A stretch of DNA of 64,000 nt from Porites lobata (GCA_942486035.1 CALNXK010000372.1:217501-281500); one strand, 5' to 3'. Positions 11,405-23,979 are shown, counted from the stretch's first letter. Numbers and translations: made by a program. Notes: a model not told the origin generated them from the letters alone.

Positions 11405-12644
11405 GGACATTGGACAATTCCTCAAGCGGTCATTGAACAATATGCCTACTGATCATGAGTATTAACGAGTTAATAGTTAATGGATACCGGGATTTAAAGT
11501 TATTAAGCAAACAGTAGGCTTGTTAGACTACCGAAAATTGCAGAAAGATATTGTCACTGAGTTACACGCGACTGCTAACCACTCACTGCTAACAGCTGCT
11601 TTCTGTTCACTTCCCGTAACCGTTTATTGGCTTTTAACCATAATTATATTTTATTATTTTCCCGTTTAAGGGTAGGGACTTTGAAGCAAACAAAACATAA
11701 TTTTCAAAAAATGTGGTCAGTATCCTTTGTCGTGTTGTTCTATTGCAAATGTTTGGGTTGTTACTTGCTATTTTCTTACTTATCCTTTGATGAACTTTTA
11801 GAGCCTCAACATTCTCTGTTATAATTCAGAATCAAAAAAAATGAAAATAGTTTTTAAATTTCTAGCTACAAAAGAACACACAATATTAAAACCGTAGCTT
11901 CTAAAAACCTCTTTCTGCAAGGTACGGCGAATCTAAGCTTCTCTTTAAAAGAATGACAAAATTCATGGAGACGTTTAACTGTGATGGCGATGACTATTAG
12001 CAAGATGACTTCGCGATCATGCGAGGACTTTGCTGTTCATTGGGAAATGTTTAATTGTTTTAAAGGCTTATGGTTGTTTTTTCACACTACAACTTCTAAC
12101 ACACCGCTTACCTTTCCAACAATATTGAACTGGTTCAAGCTGTCTTGAATAAAGAGAGCTGAAAAATTTGCTCAAGTTTGCAACGGATTCATTCCCTGGA
12201 CTGACTGACGTCAAGGCTTTGTTTAACGTAAAACAGATTGCTCCTGCACCGTCCCTGAAATGATCGCCGTTTTAAATCATCATAAGGATCAACTTTAACT
12301 GAAAACGGTTCAAATAAACTTGAATTACGCTCACTCCCAGAATTGAAATGGTTCCCTTTTCTTAATTTGTCATCCTCCTTCAACAGCTATAGCAAGCGTG
12401 AACGTGACGTTTAATTTACAGTTCTGACAGTTAGAGAATGATAGTCTATTAATTAGCCTTTTAAGTAAAGTTTAACAAGATAAGAGATAAATAGATAGAT
12501 CGATAAATTACCAATAGTTTGTAGCCAGAAGACTGAATCGCGTATTTACAAATGATGCAATTGATAAAATGTGTATTAAAACTAAGTACAGTAAAAATAA
12601 AAGTATAAAACATATGATAGAAAGACTAAAAATCTACGTATATA

Positions 12645-14147
12645 CTGGTCCGCTAGAGGCCTGTCGATATACGGTAAGGTGACAATAATCAAATCTTTTC
12701 TTATCCCTAAGTACATTTACATTTGTTCGATCCTTCCAACTCCCAAGGAATTACTAAAAGAATTGAATAAAATACTGTTTAAATTTCTCTGGAAAGGTGT
12801 AGATAAGGTAACAAGAGCTTCAGTTATAAACGAATACGAAGAGGGAGGGCTAAGAATGGTTGATCTCGAGTGCATGGTTAAGTCATTGAGATTAGCTTGG
12901 TTAAAACGTATCTTCAGTGGGACTAATGGAACTTGGAAAAGCTACCTACAACACATACTGAGCTCCGTTGGGGGATTGTTCTTTTTTAACTGCAACTACA
13001 ATATCTCGGATTACACAATTTCTTCTCAATTTTATCAGGAACTTTTGTTATGGTGGTCGCAATTTCGTGAAACGTTTGCCACTGAAGAAGATTGGAAAAC
13101 GATAATCTGGAATAACAAAGAAATAAAAGTAGAAAACAAGCCGGTTTATTATAAACATTATGTTAATGCGAGTGTCATTTGCATTCAGGATCTTTTATTT
13201 AGTCTGAACAGTACTGATTCTTATAATCAACTGTCTAAAAAAATATGCAAAACAAATATTTTAGAATGGGCTGGCTTACGCAGGTCCATTCCATTATCGT
13301 TAAGAAGTTATGACAGGTATCCTTCCATAAACTCACCAACATTTGTGGTGGGTGACAATAATTTTGATGTTACGTAAGGGAAATCAAAGGATTACTACAA
13401 CCTACTCATCAGAGAAAAAGCTAAACCGCCCAATATTATTCAAAAATTACAGAGTAACTTTAATTTTAACAGTGACAATCTGAAGCAAATATTTAAGCTG
13501 CCACACTCTATCGCTGTCGAATCGTATGTTAAAGCCTTCCACTACAAAGTAATTAACTCAATTCTTTACACAAATACAAAGTTGTATAAAATAGGTTATA
13601 GGACAAATGATTTATGTACTTTCTGTGACAATCAACCTGAATCATTAACGCATTTGTTCTATCACTGCTCACGCTCTAAACAGTTTTGGATTGAATTTGA
13701 ACTATATTGGTGCCTTATTTCGAATCAACGAATTCGTCTCTGCTTGGAAAATGTGTTCTTTGGAATTTTGACGGAAAATGCTTGCCCTTTACTTCAATTG
13801 CTGAACTATTTTATAATTATTGGAAAACTCTATTTGTGGGACTGCAGGAGCAAACAAATCCTTCCAAACATTTGTGGATTTAAAGCCAAGATCATCGCTA
13901 AATATGAAACAGAAGAAAAAATCAGCAACAAAGAATTCTTTAAAAGAAAGTGGATACTGACGCCTTATTTAAGTTAACTGTATTACCTCCGTATTATTTC
14001 ATTGCCCTGTTGTACTTTTTTTTACAATTTCTTTTAGCCCTGTAACACCTCCTGTAATAATTTGACAATTTTTTTTTTGTGTGTGTGTTTTGTAAATGTA
14101 ATTATTTATTGTGATTATTAATAAACATATTTAAAAAAAAAAAAAAA
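12645..14147 (+). mobile_element. 5'-truncated Tx1/L1-like LINE insertion with target duplication
   Basis: AATCTACGTATATA occurs at 12631-12644 and again at 14148-14161, giving a 14-bp target duplication. The unoccupied sequence is preserved in copy 2 near 45350. The insert ends in a poly-A tail (about 14133-14147) preceded by AATAAA at 14120-14125. Truncation at the 5' end, long target duplication and A tail are the marks of target-primed reverse transcription. It inserted after the segmental duplication. Confidence 0.93.
12646..13977 (+). pseudogene. ORF2 C-terminal region of Tx1/L1-like LINE, one nonsense codon
   Basis: A single frame runs from the 5' truncation to the stop near 13975, broken only by TAA at 13375-13377. 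It opens with the block after the reverse transcriptase domain (RGLSIYGKVTIIKSFLIPK), followed by FLWKG, YEEGGLRMVDLECMVKSLRL and WLKR, which are characteristic of L1/Tx1-group proteins. The last third carries the C-terminal zinc-knuckle-like motif C-x2-C-x8-H-x4-C (LCTFCDNQPESLTHLFYHC). Endonuclease and most of the reverse transcriptase are missing, so this copy is inactive. That only one stop has accumulated suggests a recent insertion. Confidence 0.9.
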
Positions 14148-14470
14148 AATCTACGTATATATACTAGTAATAACCAAAGGTTACGGGGTGCGGGCGACAA
14201 CGATCGGAGGTCCAAACGCTTTTGCTCCAATGCTGTGCTCTGCGTAAGTTTCAAGTGACAGATGTTCAAAACACGCGTGATCAGGTTACAAGGAGTAGAA
14301 GAAAGAAACGTGCGTGATCAAATTGCGTTAGGTACATTCTTTTTTCCTTATGAGTGCTAGCTACACACATGCGACGCATGCGTAATTACAACCTGGCGAT
14401 TAGGATTGCGGGTTCCTCTTGTCGCCCACAATTATCAATACAGGATCTATCAATAAAACTAATCCTAAAT

Positions 14471-14924
14471 CCAGACACCCGCAATTGTTACTCCGTAGGC
14501 CCATCTTTTGATGTTGCGATGCCTAAATGGACAAAACGTCGCATGCATACGATCTAAAGAAATAACTGCTTTCAGCAATGCCTGCTACAGAGGTGAGAGG
14601 GAGCCACATGCTGACCATGGCAAGCACAATAAAAGGTTCCCATTCCTGATTAGCAATAATAGAGCCGATTGGGAATAATTCATTTCCAACTTCGCAACCG
14701 TAAAGAAGGGAATGAAATACTATATCGAAAGTGCCCATTCCTCCAACAAACATATCAGCCACGGTCAAGTTTATTACCAAGTACATGGCACGAGTGCGAA
14801 GAGTACTGTTCTTTACAAAAAGAATAATTGACATAGGGTTCTCTGCAATCACAACAACAGTTATAGTAAGGAATACAGCATACCATGTGCTGCACTCGGC
14901 TGAAGAGATCATCCTGGAGATCAT
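14471..14924 (-). pseudogene. Truncated class A GPCR (receptor copy 2), N-terminal half
   Basis: It starts at ATG 14924 (MISRMISSAECSTWYAVFLT) and reads TM1, TM2 (INLTVADMFVGG) and TM3. A 7-bp insertion (TTTCAGC, near 14568) then shifts the frame just before the DRY-position box and ends the protein at 14523. Homology to the family continues out of frame through the FRPFRHR loop to TM4 and stops near 14471. TM5-TM7 are absent. It has its own changes in TM1 (ENPMS for VNLLS). Its duplicate is at 45673-46133. Confidence 0.88.
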
Positions 14925-17593
14925 TGTTTTCTTTTAATTCTCTTTTCTCTTCCCTTCGATTCAGAAAGAAATCGAATAAAGTTTGGTTAGTTGAAAAAAG
15001 GAAGTTAGGAGATCAACTAAGAGTGTTGACGTCGACTCCTTAAATGTCCAGAATGGAGATTGCAACCAGCAACCTTTGCGGGTCAATAACCCAATTTTTG
15101 ATGAACTGTTTTTGTATTTCCGTAGTATACATACTGTACTTGTAGGACCTTTCTGTATGTACGAACTGATCGACAATATTTGTTACCGTCTTTCTCGATA
15201 AATTAAACTGGTGTACTACTTGGAATGGTTTCGAACCCTCTAACCATTTGTCTGCAGTAAATCATTTCACAGGCCTCACACGGTAACCCTTGCCCTGTTT
15301 AGTAAAAGGATTTGGGTTCATTATGTTGCAGTTTCCTGGTTTTAAAAAAATATATGAAGTTATGAAGTTCAGTAGTACCAAAGTTGACAAATACGTCTCA
15401 AAGTTTGCAATTTGATTTCCAAACTTGCAATTGTATTGGCTACTTCGTAGTACCCAATTTGCCAACGAACTTTGCAACGTGGTGCAGTAAAGGCATGTGA
15501 AATCAACTGTAATTACACGTACATGTCCGTATCGCATTTGCTATGAAACTTGAGAAATTACTTATTAATCACAGCTTTGTGTCAACAAACATGTCTCCCA
15601 AGCATTATATCAAACATTAAAGACCACAAAAATGAAATCTGAAAAACTGTTAGGCTAACAAGTTTCAAAGGGCCCAATTGCCATCCTTTTCAATTTTTTA
15701 AGTCTGTCCACCTGTTACCTAATAACACCAAAAGCAATTTTTATTTGTACTCACTCTTGCTCTTTGCTTTGTTACTTAAACCTTCTTTTCATGTTTTGAG
15801 CAGTGTTTTTATGTTTTACCGAGATTGGGGGTGGTTTACACTGCTGTAGTTTTGACAAATTTCGTGACACTGCTCCTTTAAGTTGCTAAGTACTAGTTAT
15901 TAATCAGTGGTTAAAGAACCTCAGATTTGGTACCAGGGCAGCTTACCTCGTCTTGCAATCTGTATTCTCCATCACAGTGTTCAGTCTTGGATGCCCTTAG
16001 CACAATCAAACACTCCAAATTTTCAAATTATTTTTGCCCATCACGAGATTTTTGTCTCACATTCTGCTCAACTCTGTCACAAAAGGGTCGCTTTATGAGA
16101 GAAGCGATCGATTACTGAAGGCCAATGAGTCGACAAATGTACATAACAACCCTTACATATCTTGTGGTGCAATCGAAAAGCAAAAATATACAAACTTCAC
16201 GCTCCTAGAACCTACAAAAGCTGGCAAATCTGAAGCTGTTGCAATCACTTTTAAAATGGACGCCAAAAAGAACGAGCGCAATGAGCATGAGCAAAAGAAA
16301 CGTCCGCTGACCAGCACTTCGCTCTGTTCTAGGCCCCATTCTCCCCATTCTCTCTTGTTTTCTCAGTCTAAGATCATTTTATTTTTACACCAGTACTGAT
16401 TGAGATTATTCTGGCAAATATCAACAGCCGTTGGTATTCTTTGCGATTTTAATCACTTAGAATCGCAAACAGTCGTAACTTCGCGCACTTCACAGTCGTT
16501 GCATCAATGCAACGCGCGCGAGGATTAAATGCATGAGAACCGTTTAATGGCCCTATCTCGAGAGTAAATTTACTTTTATTCACCTTGATTGTACGCAAAG
16601 GCAAAATTTCTGAAACATTTATCGTGCGGTCTTGGACATGAGTTTTTAAAAAAACGTCACCGGAAACATAACGGAACAAAGAAGGAACGGAAATGTGATA
16701 ACAGAAATGTGGCGGAAACATGATCGTTCGTTTCCGACTCGGAAACCTAAGGGAAACGCGTCCCGTCCATGGAAAACTAGATCACGATGCTTCCGCAGGG
16801 AGTTAACGTGACGGATTTAAGCAACTTCACGTTTCCGTCAAGTTTACTAAATAAGGAAACACGTTATTTCGTCTTAAGTAACAACACGGGAAAATCATGT
16901 TTAAATAGTAAATTTATTGAATTCTCTTAAACTGGTTAACTTTACTGACTTAGAAACAAATAACAAGCCTAGTATAAAGCAGAAGTTAAGGTACACTGAA
17001 CTTGGCTTCATTGGCTTCTTTTTACATACTGTTATATTTCATCAATGACCACATACGTATTAAACTGTAAAACATCCCTACTTTTTGCCTTTGTTAAGAA
17101 CGCGCGCGCGAGCGGTTAATCGAAAGGTGGGAAGGTGAAAAAGGGCGAGTGATACTGGGCCTACGAGAGTGTGAGGCTCCTGCGCTTCGCGCGAAATTCT
17201 CAAGCCTGCCCTTTGGGCCTTTGTATTATCGATTATGAGGGGAAAAACCGACTTTGTTGCAGCTTACATACGAAGTAGTACTTCACAAAGTAAAAAAAGA
17301 AAAAATACACTATAAAACCGTGTATAACAACTAATTCGAAAAATCTTAATGTATAATATTAATAGGCTATCTCTGAGTCACCCCAAGCTTCTGTACGTTT
17401 TTAAGCGAAATGATTGTGACAAAAATGACTATTTTTAGTCCCATGCAAATGAAACTTATTATCACAAAAAGGATTTGCACTTAGCCTTGCTTGGAAAGTG
17501 AGGGTTTGTGGAACTCGAAAATTGCCTGTTGATATAACGCATATTTTGTCTTGATTAAAAACATTGATTACGAAAAGATAAATTAGCTAAATA
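14925..17593. other. Long receptor upstream flank, no supportable gene
   Basis: Collinear with 46134-48805. Frames such as 15907-16098, 16034-16399 and 16449-16721 show no domain, and several are not kept in the other copy. It contains the GGAAAC-rich stretch at 16650-16870 and a GC hairpin (GCTCCTGCGCTTCGCGCG) near 17178. Confidence 0.55.
16650..16870. repeat. Cluster of GGAAAC / GTTTCC motifs
   Basis: About ten short blocks of CGGAAAC, GGAAAC, GTTTCCG or close variants occur in both orientations within 220 bp (for example CCGGAAACATAACGG near 16660 and CACGTTTCCGTC near 16828). The cluster is retained in copy 2 at about 47865-48080. Confidence 0.5.
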
Positions 17594-17920
17594 CAGTAAA
17601 ACCCGCGACTAAGAACCTGCATTAATAGGTTCTCATTTTCCGAAGAAAAAATACGTTGCATCCAGTCATTGCTTTTGTAAAACCCGCCTACCATGACATT
17701 GCAGTTGGAGTTATAAGGCTTCTATGTTTCCAAAGAGGACCCCGAATGTTGACATATCTTACTTGCAAAAGTGCACAGATTTATTTTATGGATTTTTAGT
17801 AAAATAAGGTCCTGTTTCAAATTTTAGGCTATACCGGTTCTTGTACAGAGGAGACTTAACTGGTGAATTTTAGCCTCACATTTTCTTAAAAACCAAGTTC
17901 TTAGTCGCGGGGTTTTACTG
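17594..17920. mobile_element. Pogo/Tigger-like MITE, 327 bp
   Basis: It begins CAGTAAAACCCGCGACTAAG and ends with the inverted form GTCGCGGGGTTTTACTG. TA flanks both sides (17592-17593 and 17921-17922). CAGTAAAACC-type ends with a TA target duplication are typical of the pogo branch of Tc1/mariner. It contains no transposase. The duplicate lies at 48806-49132. Confidence 0.8.
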
Positions 17921-18104
17921 TAGTTAATGTAATGTTCAACTAATGCGCTGTGAGTGATTTAAACAGTTTCAAAAACGTTCCCTTAGTATTTTATTTCAAT
18001 GGGATTCTTAATAATGCCTTGAAAAAGGAAAAAGCTGTAAAAATAACAAATGCTACATTGGTCAAATACTATGCAAATAGATTGAACAACCCAAGTTCAC
18101 AGCC

Positions 18105-18385
18105 CCAAAGGAGGGAAGGGGGGGGGGGGCGGGCTATGCAACAAAGTTTTATACGGGAAGGGTCCGCCCCGTGGACCAACCCTTTACCAGCTTTTATATA
18201 CCATTTTTGACAGAAAAGGTACGCCTTACTGGGAAATAATACGCCTTTCACATACCGAATAAACACTGCATCCCTTTAACTGTTGTAAATCACTATCCTT
18301 TAAATATGAAATACTAGCTAAACAATACCTGAAACCTGAAAATGGTACCCCGTGTAGTGCATTGTACAGAGTACCCCCCGGGTTA
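18105..18385. repeat. Family-R element, short version
   Basis: It starts at the G-run after GGAGGGAAGG, continues with TTTTATACGGGAAGGGTCCG, and ends AGTACCCCCCGGGTTACAC. It is about 100 bp shorter than the copies upstream of the receptors. The duplicate is at 49315-49606. Confidence 0.6.
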
Positions 18386-18662
18386 CACAGTTTTTCAAAG
18401 CGTCTATCTGCCTTCGCAATACCGCTCTCCAAATGAAAGAAATTTCAGCAGTTTGATGATAATCGTACACGAGGAAAAAAAATTGCTCGAGGAAAGTGTT
18501 ATTTCCATTGGTCAATTTCTCAAGTTCATTAGACAATAAGCATGCCCACTGAATATTAACGAGTTAATATTTAATGGGTTTTTTAATTGGTTAAAGGAGC
18601 TAGTACGAGGATATTGCTGTTTTAGGTCCATCTTTGCTCCCGTAGAGTTATGAAGAAGATAT

Positions 18663-18663
18663 A

Positions 18664-18700
<37 letters not shown>
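18663..18700. repeat. AAT microsatellite
   Basis: A TAATAG start followed by about eleven TAA units. The duplicate at 49882-49907 is shorter, so length has changed since the duplication. Confidence 0.9.
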
Positions 18701-19473
18701 CAATTTTTTTGGATAGCATTAAAACTTGAAAACGTTAGCTCAACTTTTTCAAGTCAATCCATATTCATCCTTGCCAATCCTTTGCAACAACAACAGGAAA
18801 CGTTTTCAACGCTTAAATGTCATGTAATGTAAAAAAGTTAAACAAAACTGGACCATTGTTTTTGGAAATCAATTGATGAGAAGAGACTGTTTATCCATTT
18901 TAAAAAGATATTAGCAAATAGCGTGAGGTAGCCCCTTGAAATGAGTAACACCTTCTGTATACGTATTTACAGTCTTTTTAGAGCGATTTTCGTATGACCT
19001 TGAAATGAAAACACGCGAACAAAACAGAACATCAAACGAAAGTAAATAGAGCGATTTGAATGGTTTATCGAACGGATACAAACGGGAATGGCTTTTGGTT
19101 GGTTAAGCAAGCGTTAGGGTGAAATTAAAACCTTCATGCCCGAGAACTTTCCAGAAATCAATGATACTTCGCTTTGACATCATACTGCAACTTGACTGGC
19201 CAATCGAACAATGTCGTCTGCATATTAGGGTTTTCTTTAGCAGGAAAACGAAGAGTCCATGTTTTGATCTTTGATAACACAAATAACGAACACTTAGCCG
19301 AAACGATTTTTCGAGGCCATAGGAAAATTGCTCTATCGATCTAAAGTTAGTAATAACACAATGCATTAAACTACTATTTTCAAGAGATTTTGTTTCATGC
19401 AACAAAACAGCAATAGTTGACATAGTTGACTGGTCATCATTTGAACTTACAATAAAGTGTTAGACATGGTAAA

Positions 19474-20391
19474 TTAACGGGCTTGAAGAGGAATAGCAGC
19501 ATTTTGTCTTTGTCGACGTTTAAATAATATCAGGAGAGCTCTTCTGAACTCTGGCATTCTGATTGTGTAAATAATGGGATTAACAAGCGAGTTTGTGTGG
19601 TATACAAGAGTAAAAAAAAATCTCAAGCGTAAATGTGTCAGGAAAGAAAATCTAACTAGACCAGAACGGAGAACAAAAGTATATACAACAAATGGTAACC
19701 ACAGCAGCAAAGATACAATGGTCATTATGAATAATGTCACAGTCAGTTTTCTTTGTCTATTGGCTGCACCATGTGACGGAGGATGGGTTCCACACCAAAA
19801 TTTTAAAGCAATGGAGGTGTACGAAACACAGATAACAATAAGGCAAAGGCAGCAATATGAGAGCCATAAGTACCAAGGAAATAGCAATTGCCACTGTTGT
19901 TGCAAGTTCCCATAGAGACGTATTAACGGAAAGGGAATTACTATCATAGCAGATAAAGTCCAGACGCCCGCAATTGTTACCCCGTAGGCCCAATTTTTGA
20001 TGTTGCGATGCCTGAATGGACGAAACGTCGCATGCATGCGATCTAAAGAAATTACTGCAATGCCTGTTACAGAGGTGAGAAGGAACCACAACCCGGTAAC
20101 GGTAAGTACAAACAAAATAGGTGGCAATTCCTCCCAGATCAAAAGTCTATTTCTAGGTTCGCAGCCGTAGAGGAGGAAATAAAATACTACAAAGAAAGTG
20201 GCATTTCCTCCAACAAACATATCAGCCACGGTCAAGTTTATAACCAAGTACATGGCACGAGTGCGAAGATTACTGTTCTTTATAAAAAGGACAATTGATA
20301 GGAGGTTCACTGCAACTACAGCAACATATATAGTAAGGAATACAGCATACCATGTGCTGCACTCGGCTGAAGAGAGCATCCTGGAGATCAT
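19474..20391 (-). CDS. Intact rhodopsin-like (class A) G-protein-coupled receptor, cnidarian family
   Basis: A single-exon, 305-residue plasma-membrane receptor, predicted to couple an unknown ligand to heterotrimeric G proteins. Seven hydrophobic segments are visible: TM1 about 14-37 (N29), TM2 46-75 (INLTVADM, D57), TM3 90-116 ending in D117-R118-M119 at the DRY position, TM4 133-156 (W134), TM5 170-197, TM6 216-240 (LLLWLPF: W231, P233) and TM7 255-276 (NPIIY, 271-275). A basic helix 8 follows (MPEFRRALLILFKRR). The intracellular loop FRPFRHRNIKNW is shared by all family copies. C77 precedes TM3, but no cysteine is seen in extracellular loop 2, so the usual class A disulfide appears absent. 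The start follows the common AAAAGAAAACA leader and aligns with the other copies. Orphan; such cnidarian genes are often labelled adenosine- or amine-receptor-like by similarity alone. Confidence 0.93.
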   Translation of the reverse strand: MISRMLSSAECSTWYAVFLTIYVAVVAVNLLSIVLFIKNSNLRTRAMYLVINLTVADMFVGGNATFFVVFYFLLYGCEPRNRLLIWEELPPILFVLTVTGLWFLLTSVTGIAVISLDRMHATFRPFRHRNIKNWAYGVTIAGVWTLSAMIVIPFPLIRLYGNLQQQWQLLFPWYLWLSYCCLCLIVICVSYTSIALKFWCGTHPPSHGAANRQRKLTVTLFIMTIVSLLLWLPFVVYTFVLRSGLVRFSFLTHLRLRFFFTLVYHTNSLVNPIIYTIRMPEFRRALLILFKRRQRQNAAIPLQAR

Positions 20392-20797
20392 TGTTTTCTT
20401 TTAATTCTCTTTTTTCCTCCCTTCAGAAAGAAATCGAATAAAGTTTGGTTAGTTGAAAAAAGGAAATTAATTAGAGGGTGGACTAAGAGGACTGAAGTCG
20501 ACTCCTTAAATATCAAGAATGGAGGTTGTACATTGACAACAATTCTTTAATAGAGTGCTCACCTTAACTTTAATTTCTTGATACTTTTGTTAACGTTGAA
20601 ATATACCCCTTGCTTTCACCTGTGGAAAGAAAAAATCAAAAGCAGCGGTTGAAGGGAGTGTAAGATGAATTGGTCCGAAAACTGAAGAGAAAAAAATGTA
20701 TGTGAATTTTAGCTGTTATTGTTGGCGCTCATTGATTTGCAGGTCACTAAGAAGTAATTGATCACCTGGTAGAAAGTTCATTTCACTGGGAAGGGGG

Positions 20798-21172
20798 GAG
20801 TACTCAAGAAAGGTTTATACGGGAAGGCTCCGCCCCGATGTCCAGCCCTTTACCATTTTGTATACCATTTAAAAGTACCCCTTTCACATACTTAGTTTGG
20901 AACTTTGCATACATTTTAACTGCTGTTCTGATCCAATGTCCTTTAAACTATGAATAAATCACGAAACAAGAACTTTTTTTTTATTTTGTCACAGCCATAA
21001 AATACATTTGCTAACCCTTCGGGCCTTTTTTAGAGACCGAAATGATAGATTTCCCTATCCTTTCATATACTTCAGCTAGTATACTTCTTTTATATAGCTG
21101 AAGCCTAAATAAGACATTCCTTTAGGGTGGAGCCTCCCCGTATAGGCTATTGTAGGGAGTATCCCCCCCGGT
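20798..21172. repeat. Family-R element upstream of the intact receptor
   Basis: Ends AGGGGGGAGTACTC and GGGAGTATCCCCCCCGG are inverted copies; an inner pair, TACGGGAAGGCTCCGCCC and GGAGCCTCCCCGTATAGG, is also inverted. It begins 407 bp before the receptor start codon. Confidence 0.75.
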
Positions 21173-21996
21173 TACGTTTCAAGAATATTTCTTCCATTAA
21201 ACTCGAAGTCATTAAAAAATATTCACAAAGAGACTTATCGTATCGCACACTAATTGTGCCAATAAAAGTCAATCAACTTCCAAGTTATCGTACCTCGAAG
21301 ATATCTTTAAATGAATATTAAAAGAGCCAATGATTAAAGAAACTTCATCTAAGCTTCTTTGGTATACGAAATACGATAAAGAAGTTCGCTAAGTATACTA
21401 CAACCCTTCTGCCCACTGCAACGTGCAACGATTAACCAAGTTATTGACCGAACGGTAGGCCTGTTTTTCAGACCTCCCATAGTGTAAACAAGATACAATT
21501 TCTTTTTTTAATTTTGCCAAACCTTTCAGAAAAATTGTCGCTGAGATAAACTTGTCAATATGAACTTTTTTTTTTTGATGACTCCAGTACGTAGAACGAA
21601 CAAATTTTTTTATTACAGCCTCTCAGCCTGTGCCGGGAACTAGGTAAGGAATGTGCGCGCTTTCCTGTTCATGGCGGGTATCGCCATTATTTACGCCCTA
21701 ACTGTCCCAGGCGAGTGCTACCTGTGCTAGCCATTCTTGCTAACAGCTGCTTTCTGTTAGCTTCCTGTAACCGTTTATAGGTTTGTAACCACAATTATTT
21801 TTTTATGTCAGTTTCCTGTTAAAGGATAGGGACTTTGAAGGAAACGAAACATATATTTTTCAAAACATGTGGTCAACATCCTGTGATGTTTTGTTCTATT
21901 GCATATGTTTGGGTTGTTACTTAGTATCTTTTTACTTATCCTTTGTTGAATTTTTAAAGGCTCAATGATCTAGTATTATTCAGAACCGTAAAGAAC
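21173..21996. other. Receptor upstream flank, no gene
   Basis: Collinear with 52413-53230. A single-copy-looking AT-rich flank; the frame at 21127-21321 overlaps the end of the family-R element and is not conserved as protein. Confidence 0.5.
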
Positions 21997-23469
21997 TATT
22001 TCTCTGGCCTTCGGGTGCAGCAGTTGAACTCTCCTCGCCAATGTAAACATGTGGGTCAAGTTCTTATCACGAAACAGCGAAGTTTTCAAAATCTACACCA
22101 ACTATCTATCCTGTCTAGTATAAAATCAGGTCTACAATTTGTTGTTTGTACCTTGTGTCCTTGTTTGACTTCATTCCCACAATGAAACTGAGATATGCAA
22201 AGTACAGTACAACGAAATTCCCGCTCGCTCGACATGTCACGTGCCACGTGAAAGGGCCGTTCTAGACTTGATTGCGTTACGTAAACACGACAAAGCGATT
22301 TTTTCCGAGTTGTGAAAAAAAAATCGATTTCGCGCTTACATGTCGCATTGTAGATATGCTATTGAATGAACCGACAATCTGAATTATTATTATTTTTTTT
22401 TTACCGTGCAGTTTTACCAGACTTGTCTGATTCCCGACGAAACCAAAAAAATCTTAGGACCGAAAATTAACGGCGCACATTTTCAAGCCCTAATGTCTTG
22501 AAGCCCTGAAATTTTTCCGTGAAGGATCAAATGATATGACACGCCAAAAAAAGAAAAGTAAATGTTTGTGGTTGGTTTATTTATCGTACCATCCGCTGAA
22601 TTTTACTTTTTCTCATCTGACAGTCTGAACTGCGCGCGGCCAGCATCGTACGCGTGCGGTACTACACCAATCAAATTGTTTTGAATACCCTTTGAAATTC
22701 CTACTTAAATCAAGCAACCAACAATGTCTATTGATATTTATATTTTCCAAAGTTTCCTATCCCCGAAGAAATCCCGTGGTGAAACATTTCAAAACAAAAA
22801 GGAAATCCCTTTATCATCTCGGTAACTTCAACTCTCCCTTCCCCCTCCTTATTGTTTGCGTTGTTCCTTTTGGTTGTTGGTAGTGGTTCGACACTTCTCC
22901 CTCTTCCTCTGTTTTTCCTGGTTTCTGTCAGTTTTGAAATATCCTAATGCGTTGTGCAATTGTATTGCAATATGCTGTATAAGACCAGTGTAAAGCACAT
23001 GTCAAGTAAGGGCGTCCTACCACGGTCTTAACTTGCGATTGCGGCGTCGATATTGATAGATTTTTGGACCGTCTTGATTTACTAAGTTTACTCTAGGGCT
23101 GAAAATAAACGAGTGCTTGTACAGTACAGTGCTTGCTTTTGTTTGGCGATACGTACAGAGTGCAAAAATGGAGCGTTGGGTGGGTGATCAGTGTGGTTCA
23201 AGTAATAATTAACCGAGCACACAGTACGTGCGCATAGGAGAGAGCAACCTATCAGTTAAGTGCCACTTTAGAGTCAGTTCTGCATCATGCCATTGAACTT
23301 GCGTAGGTGCCTGCACATCTTCGAACTCTTTATAGAAGAATCAGTGTAACACGAGCAAATCTTTATCTCCCCCGCCCCAGGTCAGTTAGACACCTAAGGC
23401 TGTAGGAAAAAGCTTGATGACCTAGCGGATACGTGACCACTGATACAACTAGTGGTGTGAGATATGAAC

Positions 23470-23541
<72 letters not shown>
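23470..23541. repeat. AAT microsatellite, about 24 units
   Basis: A pure AAT/ATT run immediately before a retroelement fragment. The open frames through it encode only poly-Tyr or poly-Leu and are not genes. Confidence 0.95.
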
Positions 23542-23542
<1 letters not shown>

Positions 23543-23545
23543 CAT

Positions 23546-23912
23546 GACAAATGGTATATATGAGCATTCCCCCAAAAGTGTAGAAGAGAATGAGGAGGTT
23601 AAACTGTTGTGGGACTTTACCATCCAAACAGACCGTGAAATTCATTGTGGACATAGTTGTTCCCGGAGATAGTAATATACTGCAGAAAGAAACTGAAAAG
23701 TGTGAAAAGTACCAAGACCTGGCAAGAGAGATTCAAAGGATCTGAAAATCAAGGACAAAAGTGGTGCCAGTGGTTGTAGGTGCATTGGGTTCAGTGTCAA
23801 AGAAGCTGGCAGGCCACTTGGAGCAACTAGGAATTAAAAACCGAACAAGAACGATGAAAAAGTCGGCACTCCTCGGATCGGCACATATCCTCAGAAAGGT
23901 GCTGGAAGTCTG
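23546..23912 (+). mobile_element. C-terminal fragment of a retroelement protein, decayed
   Basis: With small frame corrections the reading is HDKWY, then EHSPKSVEENEEVKLLWDF and TIQTD. After a short loss come FIVDIVVPGDSN, EKYQDLAREIQRI, TKVVPVVVGALGSVSKKL and KKSALLGSAHILRKVLEV, ending at TGA 23910-23912. This order of boxes recurs in non-LTR retrotransposon proteins of cnidarians and other invertebrates, at the C-terminus where some families carry a restriction-like endonuclease; that assignment is from memory. Lesions: a frameshift near 23558, loss of the segment between IQTD and FIVD, and an in-frame TGA after QRI. Confidence 0.65.
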
Positions 23913-23979
23913 AGGTCTCGGGATGAGACTTGACTGGATATTTCTCCCCAGGGAAAATCCCTGTGCTAAATTTTACATC

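Larger units (their letters stand above)
11488..14405. repeat. 1.7-kb repeated unit, copy b, interrupted by a LINE
   Basis: It starts inside the unit (ACCGGGATTTAAAGTTATTA) because the first part was lost at the 11487 junction, and it carries the LINE insertion at 12645-14147. Short frames such as 11627-11824 and 12189-12383 recur in the other copies but contain no domain and are not read as genes. Confidence 0.7.

Noticed and set aside
19574..19915. Plus-strand 113-codon frame opposite the intact receptor, with similar antisense frames at 50805-51032, 20198-20404, 6058-6351 and 33660-33878
   Set aside because: They are antisense shadows of receptor codons; the reading changes freely between copies while the receptor frame is conserved.
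23363..23654. Frames rich in poly-Tyr, poly-Leu or poly-Ile (also 23827-24126 and 23923-24120)
   Set aside because: Translations of AAT microsatellites.
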